DNA of 64,000 bases from Ditylenchus dipsaci (lineage: Eukaryota; Nematoda; Chromadorea; Rhabditida; Anguinidae), in assembly GCA_004194705.1 (NCBI GenBank), contig SADC01001256.1:496001-560000 (forward strand), in the 5' to 3' direction. Positions 10,378 through 21,589 of this stretch are shown piece after piece. The notes below the pieces were generated by a model. The model was not told the origin of the DNA and ran no database searches. It saw nothing but the letters and a program-made list of their open reading frames with translations. The position numbers and the translations under genes are program-made. Numbering within the stretch: position 1 is the first letter of the stretch; the number at the start of each line of letters is the position of its first letter.

Positions 10378-13300
10378 CTACTGATTCCCCACTACTAGAT
10401 CTGCAGGTAGAGATGCTTGGCCGGATAAAGGGTCATTGTGGTCACTCGCTTCTTCATTTGCCATATGCGAGTCAGAGGTGAATGAGTTGTCTGCTTGAGT
10501 GTATGGTGATCCTATTGGTAAACCATGTATAAGACGCCTATGATAGAGCACAGCACCTCTAAAAAAATTCAGTATTTTTATTGAGAGATTTGGAAACAGA
10601 TCTTGAGTTACATTAAAATTAACGGATAGACCTAATATTCCAGCTCATTTGAAATTCCCATATATTCTTTACTTGACTTTACTGAAACCTTCACAAAACA
10701 AATTATTATTTTTTCGAACGCGTTCAGTCTCTATTTTTGACATCAAAAAAACGTTTTGCTGAGACTTCGCGCTGAGACTTAAAAATAACGAGTTAGGACG
10801 ATTCCAATACCGGGCCAAACCGTTTATTGTTCAACCTTTTAAAAATGTGAGATTTTAAAAGTAGAATCAGCTAAACTCATTGTACAGTCAACTCTCGATT
10901 TAACGAAACCACGATTTAACGAAACTCTTGATTTAACGAACCTTTTTTTGGTGCCTATTTGGCCAGCGATTAAATAAAATGACTGAAATAAGCTCTCGAT
11001 TTAACGAAACTCTCGATTCAGCAAACATTTTTGCCGGTCCCCAGGGGTTCGTTAAATCGAGAGTTGACTGTAACTAAGAAAACGCAAAAAACATATATGA
11101 AAAAAATCTGGAATGAGATACAGCCCTTGAAGAGAAGGAGAAAGCTTGTTTTGGACAAAAATACTTTTTTGGTTCAAATCTATTTCCGTCTAGGGCAAAA
11201 AGACCCTTTCTCCTTATCCCAAAAAGAAGTTGATTTGATTCAAAAAGTCTTTACGCCCCTCAAAAAAACTTTTTCCTGGAAGGAGCATCATTGATTAAAA
11301 ATGGCCATTTATTAGAAAGGGGAAGTTAAAAACAGAATATACGGTAGTTTTTATAGCAGTGAGAATAAAAAAATCAAACTGACCTATCAGCAAAAGTATT
11401 GCCACAACAAGACCATCTTACTCTTCCCTGTCCATCAATAAATACCTTTAGCGACGGCATGTTCTGGGTGAATATTTCTGCTGCAAATTCTCTCTGGTTG
11501 TGCACCCTGAGTAAGTACTATCAGCATTTTTTCAAAACTAAAAAAGAATAAAGATACCTGAGCATGTGGCGCATCAATAGGGAAGGACGGACTATCACCA
11601 AGCCACATAATTGGCATTTTGTATGGCAAATTGCATTTTCTTCATTCTCACCCACACTGCAATCACTCTCACTTACATTGCGATAGGAGGTAGTAGGTGG
11701 GGAGGTCAGGTGGTTGTCTTCCGCTAGTCTCCCTCTCGAAGGGCTAGTAATGGCTGGAGAACCTTAAAGAAAATCTGAGACAGGGAACATGCACTGAAAT
11801 GTGGTACCCTCTGGTTCTAGATGTCGACTTTGAGTGGCGGATATGTTATGCACAATACTTTTGTGCACGTTCAGCTCTGTCATTGCGTCATACACTTTTC
11901 CACACCATCTACACACAAATCTAAACATATTTTTAAAAAAGCTAGTAATATTAATTTGATATTTGTTTATTTTGAAATATCGAGAAAAGTTATTTTCGAA
12001 ATTTATTAGGTAGCGTTAAAAGATCGCATTGCTTTTTTCAAAAAGAATATTCGTGACATTGTGATTTTATCATGGGTTTTTTTAAAGTTTTTTTAAAAGT
12101 TTACGACTAATTTTGTAGTTAAGAAAATTATCTACAAAACGAGTCGTCAACTTTGAAGATATTGTTAAAAAATCAATGGTAAAAACAAAATGCTGCAAAA
12201 TTTGTTTTGAAAAAGAAGGGTGAAAATTTTGGGCATAGGACAGTTCGCATCTATGCGAACTGTCCACTTGGCTGCTTTTGAGTATAAATATCTATTTTCA
12301 TGTAACTTTTTTTCTTCTAATCCGCCGAATTAGCCATAGTTTCCTCAGAAATCTGAATCCTTCAACATAATTTCAAAAAAATGATTGTAAAGATATGAAC
12401 TAAAGTTGAAAAAATCGAAAAAAGAAGTATTTTTGAACTTTAGTTAATATCTCGACGACAAAATTTTGTCCCGAAATTCTGTTAACAGATTAAGAAATTT
12501 GTAGAAACAATTTTGAGAGGAAATTTTGGCTACTAGGGTGGATAAGGATGGAACAAATTACATGAAAAGGACAGTTCGCATCTATGCGAACTGTCATTTT
12601 ATAAAAAAATTGACCTGATCTAATGTTAAAGTTTTTTGTGTTTTGTTTTTGCAAAATATTATAATGCCTACTTTAAAGACCTCGAAAACTAACTCAAAAG
12701 CCCTTAAGACACATCGAAATTGAAAAATATGGATATTGACGATGCCAGACGCTTCAAAATACTTTGAAAATTATGATGTGATTCAATAGTCGTAATTTAT
12801 GGTTTCAAATAGTCGGCGCTACCGGAGTATACCCCCCAAATGAATTTTTTTTTAAAGTGTTTCCAAACACCCTATATCGACCTAAAATTGCCTCAGAAGC
12901 TCAAAAAAAAGCTCTCTGGTTGGTTAGAGATGCGCGCACTCACTTACCTTAGACATAATTCCGAGCAAGACTCTTGAAAAAAATGCATTTAGAGTCTATT
13001 TTTGCCCAGCTCCAGTGATCAAAACATGCCAAAACAGGCAAATGGTCGAAATTTCAAAATGTCCAAAACTCAATTTTTTATTAACCAGAACTCAGAATTA
13101 ATTTCTTTTTTGAACTCCCGAGGCAATTTTGGGTCGATATAGGGTGTTTAAAAACACTTTAAAAACATTTCATTTGGGGGGGGGGGGGTATACTCCGGTA
13201 GGGTCAAATAGTCTAACATGTGGGCAAGTGAAACAGCTCTGCTGAAAAAGCCCAAGTTTACCTTTTCTTTCTTGAATGATTCATTTTGAAGTGGACCACC

Positions 13301-14596
13301 AGTCTTTTTGGGTCGGTGAAAACAAGTGAACATTCTTTACATATCAAATTATCTTCCTGAAAACTGATTGATAATTTATAAAAACACAATAAATTATTGT
13401 AACCAACTTCTTCTACATATTCATTTACAGCTTTTGGATTGTTTGTTTTGGTCATCTGAGATTCGTTTTCACCACTGTGTTCTGTGCGCACCGCTTCTTG
13501 AGATCTGCTTTTTCTCATCACAATCACTGCATTGCTAGGTGGCATCACTGCTGAAAAAGCAATAGATTGATTTTTAAATTTGTAGAAATTCATTTCATGG
13601 GTTTTAATGGAGACTATATCTTCTATCAATTTTTAATTTTGACAAGACAATAGTAGCTATCGTATTTCCTGTAATTGGCGGCAGCCGCCTTATTTTTCTA
13701 TTATCCTCCAATCGCCCAATAAGAGAAGAGATAGTATTGCAGAGGCCGCCTTATATTTAGGCACCGGAGCGTCAAGCATACAGTGTCAAAACAAAGAATC
13801 TATAGACAAAACATAACATCAAGAACTATCAAACAGTGACCTTAGGGTGGACCTACTAGAATGTTCCTCCTTATTTTTCAATTATTCTAAGGGTGACCGC
13901 CCTATTACAGGAAATACGGTGACTGACTCTTGCATTCTGACCACAAAAAATACCTCTAGTTCTTTCATCCAGTTCCGCCCTTTTTAAAAAGCTCATTCTG
14001 CTGCCATTCCTTCGACTCCATTCTCCCTGAATCCGCTCAATTGCTATTCTAACTTCTGGCAAGAATTGAGGATGGACTTCTTTGCCGTGTTTTTCCAATC
14101 CCGCTACTGTCAAAAACACTTTTTCAGGTCCACACACAGGGCAGGGATAAGATTCTACTTCATCTGCCACCCCGGAAGCTGGACTGCTACTTCTTGGAAC
14201 TTCTTGAATGCAGTATTGACCCTGATGAAGCCATCTTTGGCATTGCGAACACTGGGCACTACCACTCGGGCCAACACATCCAGACTGCGTTTGTGGATGG
14301 CGTGCGGCAAGGGAGGTGGAACTGCCTGTTGACTATGTAAACGAATAACCACTCCACCCTTGATCACCAAATCCTCTTCCATTTCATCTGGCACAGAAAC
14401 AGGGGAAAGCAGGTGTGGTTGATTAGGTTGGATTGTTTGGTTTTCTGGAGAGTAGGTATCTGAAATTAATATTATCACAATGGACTTATCGGGAGGGAGT
14501 GGGCATTAATTCTCAAAATTTACCATCAGTTCGTCGATGTTTTTCAACATATGAGCGAGAAATTATTCTTGGAGCAATACGTTTAGAACGATTCAT
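10378..14596 (-). CDS. C2H2 zinc-finger protein, 9 exons, about 461 aa
   Basis: Exons are 14524-14596, 14358-14459, 13954-14325, 13429-13550, 13262-13356, 11808-11920, 11558-11762, 11384-11506 and 10378-10558; all phases agree and the total is 462 codons. Finger-like units in order: CSQC..H (incomplete); CPVC-x14-H-x4-H; CKEC-x12-H-x4-H; CRWC-x12-H-x4-H; CQLC-x12-H-x4-H, whose last His lies across an intron; and CCGNTF-x8-H-x4-H, where the first cysteine is misplaced. Spacing between fingers is long and serine-rich, unlike tandem KRAB-type arrays. It is likely a nuclear DNA- or RNA-binding protein; the target is unknown. Introns are 32, 45, 72 and 403 bases among others; the 32-base one (14326-14357) is unusually short and the least certain. 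A TTTATT lies about 90 bases beyond the stop. Another open frame overlaps the 3' end (see findings). Confidence 0.75.
10883..11072. mobile_element. TA-flanked MITE of the CAGTC family in a zinc-finger gene intron
   Basis: TACAGTCAACTCTCGATTTA and TAAATCGAGAGTTGACTGTA are perfect inverted ends with TA duplication. The motif CTCGATTTAACGAAAC is repeated internally. The element lies in the 825-base intron between exons 8 and 9 of the zinc-finger gene. Confidence 0.85.
12239..12596. mobile_element. Element bounded by two copies of a 27-28-bp perfect palindrome
   Basis: GGACAGTTCGCATC followed by its complement-inverse (ATGCGAACTGTCC) occurs at 12239-12265 and again at 12569-12595, in an intron of the zinc-finger gene. 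Each terminus is thus itself a palindrome, and the unit is about 358 bp. No TSD is evident. The class is unassigned. Confidence 0.5.
12815..13205. mobile_element. hAT-like MITE with exact 8-bp TSD
   Basis: The ends are GGCGCTACCGGAG and CTCCGGTAGGGTC (11 of 13 positions pair), flanked by AAATAGTC at 12807-12814 and 13206-13213. GGAGTATACCCCCC pairs with a G13 run followed by TATACTCC. Related inner sequence (CGAGCAAGACTCTTG, GAGATGCGCGCACTCAC) is found in the 56.75-57.48 kb element and near 62600. Confidence 0.75.
13658..13920. mobile_element. CCGTA-family MITE in intron 3 of the zinc-finger gene
   Basis: CGTATTTCCTGTAATTGGCGG at the left pairs with ACCGCCCTATTACAGGAAATACG at the right. The inner GCCGCCTTAT motif is repeated. 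It accounts for most of a 403-base intron; the duplicated relic of the same intron at 15113-15366 lacks it. Confidence 0.75.
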
Positions 14597-15112
14597 TGAA
14601 ATGCAGCAGAAAAGTGGATTTTGTTGAATATTTCAAAGGCTTTGGCATTATGCCAAGATGTAAAAAAATCAGTTGATAGTTATAAGATAAATTTTTCTTT
14701 GAATAAAAATTGTTGAAATTTACAAATTGTAAAGTTTTGCGTGTTAGCTTTTCTTATGACATTGCGACATGCAAAATGTAGATGTGAAGTATTTCCTAAT
14801 TTATTAATTAGGCCCTAGCTAGCCCTGAATTTCCAATTTGCAAGTTTTCGAGTTAATTGTTACTTTTTCAACTTTCTTTATCTTGAAAAACTAAGGCAGA
14901 AAGTTAATTACTTGGCAACAGTCAATTTTCGGTGTATGCATTTGTTATTAAAAATTTCAGTAATTGGACAGGAAGCAATACATAAGGTGGCACTTGTAAG
15001 TCTTTGAAATGGCCATAACTTTTTCTTGAGTCGAAATTTTAAATTCTGTTTACACAGATCCTCGCAACCACTATTTTTTCTTAGTTGCTACTGTGCTGCG
15101 ACTTTGTCTTTG
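14597..15112. other. Upstream region of the zinc-finger gene
   Basis: No coding sequence recognised. It probably includes the promoter, but no motif is clear enough to call. Confidence 0.4.
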
Positions 15113-15366
15113 TCAACACTGTGTTCTGTGTAAACCGCTTCCTAAGATCTGTTTTTTCTCATCACAATCACCCGTCACAATCATCATTTCTAGGGGCAGG
15201 ACTGCTAAAGAAGATATCTATCGCATTTTACCTCAAAATTCACTTCTAATTCTTTCATCCAGTTCCGCCCTTTTAAAAAGCTCATTCTGCTGCCATTCCT
15301 TCGGCTCCGTTCTCCCTGTATACGCGCAATCGCTGTTTTAACTTCTGGCAAGAATTGAGGATGGAG
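15113..15366 (-). pseudogene. Relic duplicate of zinc-finger gene exons 3-4
   Basis: On the minus strand this stretch matches the 3' half of exon 3 of the neighbouring zinc-finger gene (from CCTCAATTCTTGCCAGAAG to the GGAACTGGATGAAAGAA segment, about 13960-14065). After a shorter intron it continues into exon 4 (GTGATTGTGATGAGAAAAA.. to CACAGTG, about 13470-13530). Point changes and small indels destroy the frame and the exon 3 donor. The intron of the relic is about 60 bases and has no transposon, whereas the parental intron carries the 263-bp MITE at 13658-13920. It is non-functional as a protein; whether it is transcribed is unknown. Confidence 0.75.
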
Positions 15367-15730
15367 AGGATCTAAAATAACCTATGGATGGGAAAGGTAC
15401 AATAACAGGGAAAATCCAGCAAAAATCGTGTTTTTGACATTACACACCAATTGGATCAACTGGCAATTCTAAGATGAACTTAAAAACAGAATTAAAAAGT
15501 ACAACTCAGTTGAAATCTGCGCATTGTTTGCTCCACCCTGTGAAAAATTGTGTACATAAATGATGAGGTAAATTTATTTGTATTTTTTAATCAAGTTATT
15601 ACTTCAAACTTTTACTAAAACATTTTATAATTAACAATATCAAGGCCAAATTTGAGAATTACACAATATACTTCCATTTTTGTATACCATATTCGCTTTT
15701 ATTATAAGCCATGGCAAATGAAAGTCGGAA

Positions 15731-18700
15731 TCAATTGTTTCTACCGCTTTTCAGGCCGACATTTTTGACGGTTAAACTGAAAATGTAATTAAATATTTCC
15801 ACAAATAATAATATGTGAAAAACATACGGATTTGTATAAGTCACAGTAGTGAAGTTTGATATTTTACTTTCGTTTAGTCTTAACATCTTTCTAAATGCAT
15901 TTTTGTAGTCTTTGCTGCAAAAATATAGTATTGGAGCTTCCGCTCCAGTAGCCATACACAGAAAATAGCTAGAAATAGTTCCTAAGCCCCATTTCTGCAA
16001 GGAATTCAGGTTGTATTGTGCGTATATGGTATTTAGCCATGGACTTAGGACTTGATAGAAAGAATTGGTTCCCCAGCCTACAAAGTCCACTATCATGATG
16101 AGCATCAGAGATTTGAAAATGGATCGTGTAAATTTCACATCTGCTTAATTATTAAAATCTATTATATTCAATCTATTATATATAACACGCCTCAAAATAA
16201 ACTTTTTATTTTTTGTCTGATTTTAGGGGGTTAGGCACTATTTTGCAGCGTCAATTCGAAAACCCGAAATCGACGAAATCGAAGCCGCCGGCGTCGATCG
16301 GCATCGTGCGCATTTAGGCGATTTGAAAAAATCTTAGAGAAATCGTGCAAATTTTGACTGAGATTTTTCAAAACGCTGCAAAATCTGACTCAGATTTTGT
16401 AGCGCTGCGAATTTTGGCGTTTTGGGGCTACACATTTTAAGATGCTGCAAAATAGTGCCTACCCTCCCTAAAGTCAGATAAAAAATAAAAAGTCTATTTT
16501 GAGGCGTATTATATTAAAAATATGAAATCCTTAAAAATTTTCGGGTTTTGCACAATGGTCATTTTTCTAAATTTAACGCAAGTTTGGTATTGCATTTTCG
16601 ACCTCTGTTTTAGGAGTAGCTCTGAGATACTGTCTCTCCGATGTTCTTTAAATTTCGTTCCCGCCTAAGGTCGGTAAAAAGTGAAGACTAGAAACGAACT
16701 TCATAGGGTGCTATCAAAATTTTTATAACCTTCTTACCAAATTTAATTTTTTTTTACAAGCGTGCAATTTCTGGATTATAGATTTTAACGAGCTATCAAC
16801 TGACTACATAAGGGTTTTAAAACTTGGAGGAAAATTTTCAAAATTTATCTTTCCAACTTTTTGAAAGCCCATTTGATTAGTCGATAGTTTTTTAGAAATT
16901 TGAAATACGCGGATTCACATTAGTCAAAAAAATTAAAAAATAATTAAAAACCACCAAGAAACATAAGGTTTTAAAACTTGCCGTGAGTTTTCACAGACAG
17001 CCATTGAAGGGCATGCCCGTGCGTTTTTTTAAATTAACGGAGGACTAACAGTTTTTATTCTCGGAACTTTTTTATTTGTTCATAGATGTTTTTAAATTTT
17101 CCTGGTTAATTTCTAAAAGTAGTATAGGTCATCAATATTAGATTTGATGCAACATGAGTAAAAAACGAGAGGGTTTTAAAAAAATTAATGGGAACTTTTT
17201 AGTCTGAGAAGCGCATTTCAAAATCTTACTTTTCGCATTGGAGGACAGAGTTAAATCGTGGTTTTAAGTCAAATTCTGTTCAATCTTTTTAAATTGAGTT
17301 CAATTCCTAAATTCCGAAACCCAACAGTAGACTGCCTTAAAACAGACCATAAAATGCACTTGAAAAAGTGCATTTTATGTTGTGTGTGTTGTGGGCAACC
17401 TGTATAAATGGCAGGCTCCTTACTATTTAGGCCGGCTCTTTACCTACCAAACAGAGGTTGCTAGGGCCCATTATATTGAGAGCTCTGAAATAGGGTTCTA
17501 CTGTATGCTATAAAAGCGAGTGATTCGTTTGCTATTTTTGAGAAAGTTACAAATTTTCATTAAAAATTGTTAAGTTTAAAATCATACTTGTGGGTAGGGT
17601 TGTCGAGTACTCGAAATTTCGAGTACTCGAAATTCAATTTTTGTTGATCTATTTTCTTGTTTTTATGTGTGATTTTTATAAAAGTTTTTAATATGTTATA
17701 TCACAATCCAAAGCTAAATTCATTGGCTACATAATGGTGTAAAAACTTTTTAATTTGGTCAATAAAAATATGTGTTTTAATGAAAACAATTTCGAGTCAG
17801 ACTACTCGAAATCGAGTACTCGAAACTCGATTTCGAGTAGTCTGACTCGAAATTGTTTTCATTAAAACAGACATATTTTATTGACCAAATTAAAAACTTT
17901 TACACCATTATGTAGCCAATGAATTTAGCTTTGGATTGTGATATAACATATTAAAAACTTTATAAAAATCACACATAAAAACAAGAAATAGATCAAAAAA
18001 AATTGGATTTCGAGTACTCGAAATTTCGAGTACTCGACAACCCTACTTGTGGGGTTTTTTATGGTGGCAAGCTTGACCACAAGTCCAAATGTAATGTAGA
18101 CCAACACATTTGCTATGTTAAGATTAATGCAACCTGGTAGACAACCGTGCTTGCAAAATCTTTTGAAATTTCTGAAGAGGTGCAAATAGCATCACTGAAT
18201 GCGCAAAATTAAAAAAAAACAAGAAGTCTGCCTATATACCTTTTTGAAATAGGAAGAACTGACTGATAGCTTACTAATATGCAATAACTTGACATTAAAG
18301 CACTGATCCAAATCAAGAATCCAAGATGATAATTGTAAAATCGTTTCTTTTGCCTAAATTTTTTTTGTAAACAGGTTCTACATGTGATAAAGCACCAAAG
18401 TGGAATTTTTAGACATATCAATCTATCCAAGCCAATAATAAGCATAATGCAGAGGGTGAAATATTTCATGAAAGCAGGGATAAATATAAGGTAGAAACAG
18501 GTGAGCAGAGGTATTAGGTTGACGCCACTAGCTAGAACAGTAAATGAAATCAGGAAACTGACTTCATAAATAGACAGACACACTGCATTCAGGGCAATCA
18601 GCAAATTACATGGTCCTTGAAGTGATCTGCAAAATACTCTAAGCTATTAACTACATACTATTCTTATTATAGAGCTTTTAAAATCTCCGAAATTAAGGCT

Positions 18701-19363
18701 AATGTGGGTTAATCTTGAAATCTTAGAAGTGTAAACCAATAAAGCAGAACCCAAAATCGACCAAAATGATGTTTTTTTCGACAGAAAAAAATGAAATTCG
18801 CACTTTTCAGAAAAAAATTTGAGAGAAATCATGACTTTTTGTCTTTTTACCAGGAGTTGTATATCAAAGTAGCTGTTTTGGAGGGTATGTATCGAAACAG
18901 CGCCAAAAAAATTGCCTAGCTTGACTCCGTTGCGGCGAGTGCCTATGCAAATTTTTTAGTGACGGCGAAAGTGCCGACTCGTTACTTTTCAAATTTAGTG
19001 ATGGAGACGATTGCAGGTCAGCACTGTTTTTTTACACAGTTTTTTTTACAACGCTGATGGTCAGCATCTCGTTCAAAATTTTCGAAAAAAAAACATACTT
19101 ATTCTTGACAGTGACTATAACAAGTCCAATATTGCAAACAATTCCAATACTGCCAAACACGGCTTTCATACCATTTAAAAATACCATGGCTGGGATAAAT
19201 CCCGCATTCTTTATAAGAGGATACAACTAAAAAGTGTTGCACTTTTTTAGAATTGTTGTTTGACTAGACTTTTAAATTTAACTTTAAATTAAAATTTCAA
19301 ACTAACCCCTGGATCTGGTGCTACAGTTGTTGTTGAAGGCAATGCATTAGAAAAGTTATTCAT
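15731..19363 (-). CDS. SRSX-like serpentine chemoreceptor (7TM GPCR), one frameshift
   Basis: Exons are 19307-19363, 19099-19226, 18240-18626, 18047-18194 and 15731-16140, about 376 aa. TM1 (IGIVCNIGLVIVTVKNK) is followed across the intron by SLQGPCNLLIAL, a layout typical of nematode SRSX receptors. TM3 ends GLDRL, the DRY-like motif. TM4, TM5 (NVLVYITFGLVV), TM6 (SLMLIMIVDFVGWG) and TM7 (ATGAEAPILYFCSKDY..AFRK) follow. SRSX proteins are chemosensory candidates; the ligand is unknown. Exon 4 enters in one frame (DAICTSSEISKDF) and leaves in another (INLNIANVLVY); both outer phases match their neighbours, so one base is missing near 18118-18127. The receptor is therefore a recent pseudogene, an allele, or carries a sequence error. 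The last intron (1.9 kb) carries hAT-like and other repeats, one of them at the exon 4 donor. Confidence 0.75.
16184..16510. mobile_element. Inverted-repeat element with ACACGCCTCAAAATA ends
   Basis: AACACGCCTCAAAATAAACTT at the left and TCTATTTTGAGGCGTATT at the right are inverted, followed by GGGTTAGGCACTATTTTGCAGC paired with GCTGCAAAATAGTGCCTACCC. A second copy lies at about 28440-28772 in an SLC26 intron, sharing GGGGTTAGGCGATATTTTACAG and GAGGCGTGTTAT. It lies in the last intron of the receptor gene. Confidence 0.65.
17341..17384. repeat. Short perfect hairpin
   Basis: CATAAAATGCACTT, a 4-base loop, then AAGTGCATTTTATG. No attached poly-T or coding context; the function is unknown. Confidence 0.5.
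17595..18045. mobile_element. 451-bp palindromic hAT-like MITE with exact 8-bp TSD, inserted at a splice donor
   Basis: The ends TAGGGTTGTCGAG and CTCGACAACCCTA are perfect. The octamer CTTGTGGG flanks both sides (17587-17594 and 18046-18053). Almost the whole element is a long inverted repeat built on CGAGTACTCGAAATTTCGAG and GAATTTAGCTTTGGATTG-type arms. It abuts the 3' end of exon 4 of the receptor on the minus strand, so the donor there reads ..CCCACAA|GTAGGG, with TAGGG contributed by the element. Confidence 0.85.
18860..19060. repeat. Intronic sequence between receptor exons, no bounded element
   Basis: The intron between receptor exons 2 and 3 (18627-19098) includes a GTTGCGGCGAGTGC / GACGGCGAAAGTGCCGAC-rich patch. 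No element boundaries could be drawn. Confidence 0.3.
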
Positions 19364-20367
19364 CGTCAATTTCTATCAGAAACAAAAAAATCTTTATCTA
19401 ATATTTTAGACACTGAATAAATTTTAACTGATTAAAATTTATACTATAACTTTTCTTACAAATTTTGTTTAATCTCGTTCTTAGGAAAGTTTTCAACTTT
19501 TGCAATACTTAAAATTAAAGCTACATTCACTGAAGCAAATATTGTATGCTCATGAGAAGATATTTTGAGAATTTTTTCGGATTTTTTTTCGCACTAGAAA
19601 TAATGTGTAGTTCAGGTGAAATATTTTGCTTTTCAAAAGTATTTTTAGTACACTTTCTGAGTAGCCTACAGTCTACTCTCTATGTAATCATAAAAAATTT
19701 TTTATTGGCTCAAATGGAATTTACTTAATACATTACGGAATTTTCCCACTAAATTTTTGAAAACCTTTTGTTCTCGTTGTTTTTCCAATTAGTGTTGGTT
19801 CTTTTTTGAATCAACATGTAGCCTAGATATTTCAGTTTCCAATAAAGTATTAACTTACTCAATGTGGTTTAAAATGGAGAAAAGCGAGTTTTTATAAAGG
19901 AACTTCCGTTTTTTTCGAAATCTATTGTTATCTAACTTACTTTGATGGCATTGGGCCAACTTATAACTCACTGGAAATACGAACTTCAGCGAGACATGCT
20001 AGTCCAAAAATACAATACTGATTGAAAAATCTTTGAGAACAAAAGGCTTTCAAAATTTATTGTAACTGTTTTTTTAAGTACTCAAGGGGTTAAGTACTCA
20101 AATAATAGTTCGATGGAAGTTTTTTTTATCATGTCCGACCTTGGAATGTAAGCTCAACTAGTCGATGGCTTCAAATCTAAGAAAAATTTAAAATAGTTGT
20201 AAATGAAAACAGAAAAATAATTCAAAAAATATATTCGGAGTACTTTTTATCTGTACCCCGCAAATTAAGAGTTGTGTTATACTTTTCAAGACTTAGTTAG
20301 ATCTCGCATTTTCGTTCTCTTTTTTATAAAAAAAAACAATTGCGCCTTTGCCTTAACACGGGAAAGG
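19364..20367. other. Upstream region of the receptor gene, no gene seen
   Basis: AT-rich; no coding similarity or bounded repeat recognised. It presumably contains the receptor promoter. Confidence 0.4.
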
Positions 20368-21485
20368 CCGTACGTCCTGAATATACATTCTTGTGCGGAA
20401 ATTCACGCTGAACACGATCATGAAAAAAAATTGACAAAAAGTTACTATATGGTGTTCGCTACCCTTGTGGACCGACCAAGTCACGATTTTATCTATGAAA
20501 CTTTAAAGAGGTAGACCATGCAAATTTTTGTAACAGATGAAACTAGTTTCATGTGTAAAAGAAAGCGCAGATTACGAGCTTTCTAATGACATATCGTTGA
20601 GGTATTTACGACAATCGAATGAACAAGTTTTACCCTGTAGAAATAATTGTTTTTATTTTCTAAAACGTTCTTCATACAAAAATATCCACAAAAAAAGCGT
20701 GAAAACGCCGTTTTTCAGTGAATGGCAGATACTATTCGACAGAGCAGGAAAAACTGCACCGGATAGTGCTTTGAAACAAAACAAGGCTTTTGGAGTGTTA
20801 AGCAAACCGTCAAAAGTAAATTCGAAAAATAATCTTTAAACTTACTTAAATTTAAACTTTGATTTTGCTAAAGAAACCTCGATTTATGACACCTAATTCG
20901 TGTTCAGCGTGGCAGATTCACTTTAGAAACTGCTCTTTGATTTGCCTACTCCCTATCAAATTTCAAATTCCGCTCAAGACAAAAAAAACAATTTAAATTT
21001 GAAAAGATTCGAATTTAAATATTTTTTGTCCGAGAGGAATATGAGATTTGATAGTGAGTGGGCGAATCAAAGAGTTTTTAACAGTTTCTAAAGTGAATAT
21101 GTCACGCTTAACACAAATCCGGTGTCAGAAATTGAGGTTTCTTTAGCAAAATCAAAGTTTAAATTTTTTTATTTTTGTATGAAGAACGTTTTAGAAAATA
21201 AAAACAATTATTTCTACAGGGTAAAACTTTTCATTCGATTGTCGTAAATACCTCAACAATATGTCATTAGAAAGCTCGTCATCTGCGCTTTCTTTTGCAC
21301 ATGAAACTAGTTTCATCTGTTACAAAAATTTGCATGGTCTACCTCTTTAAAGTTGCATAGATAAAAATCGTGACTTGGTCGGTTCACAAGGGCAGCGAAC
21401 ACGATATAGTAGCTTTTTGTCGATTTTTTTCATGGTCGTGTTCAGCGTGAAATTTTGCACAAGAATGTATCTCCAGGACGTACGG
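20368..21485. repeat. 1.1-kb fold-back element
   Basis: The left arm, starting at CCGTACGTCCTG, is mirrored by the right arm ending CAGGACGTACGG. Long matching blocks include ACCGACCAAGTCACGATTTT, AGACCATGCAAATTTTTGTA and GTATTTACGACAATCGAATG, each present in both orientations. A second inner pair is centred near 21000 (CTTTGATTTTGCTAAAGAAA on both sides). The left arm carries about 150 extra bases (20690-20845) that the right arm lacks. No TSD was identified. Open frames across the arms (for example 20537-20839) are arm sequence and not evidence of genes. Confidence 0.75.
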
Positions 21486-21589
21486 TTAGTGAGTGAAGTA
21501 TTCCAGAATATTCTTTTGTTTCGGAAGGATATCCATAACGAACATAAGTTTGAATAGGTTAGTGAATGATAGGGATGTGTTACGGATAT

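Noticed and set aside
20272..20839. Plus-strand ORFs of 80 and 100 codons
   Set aside because: They lie in the arm of the fold-back element and have no recognisable similarity.
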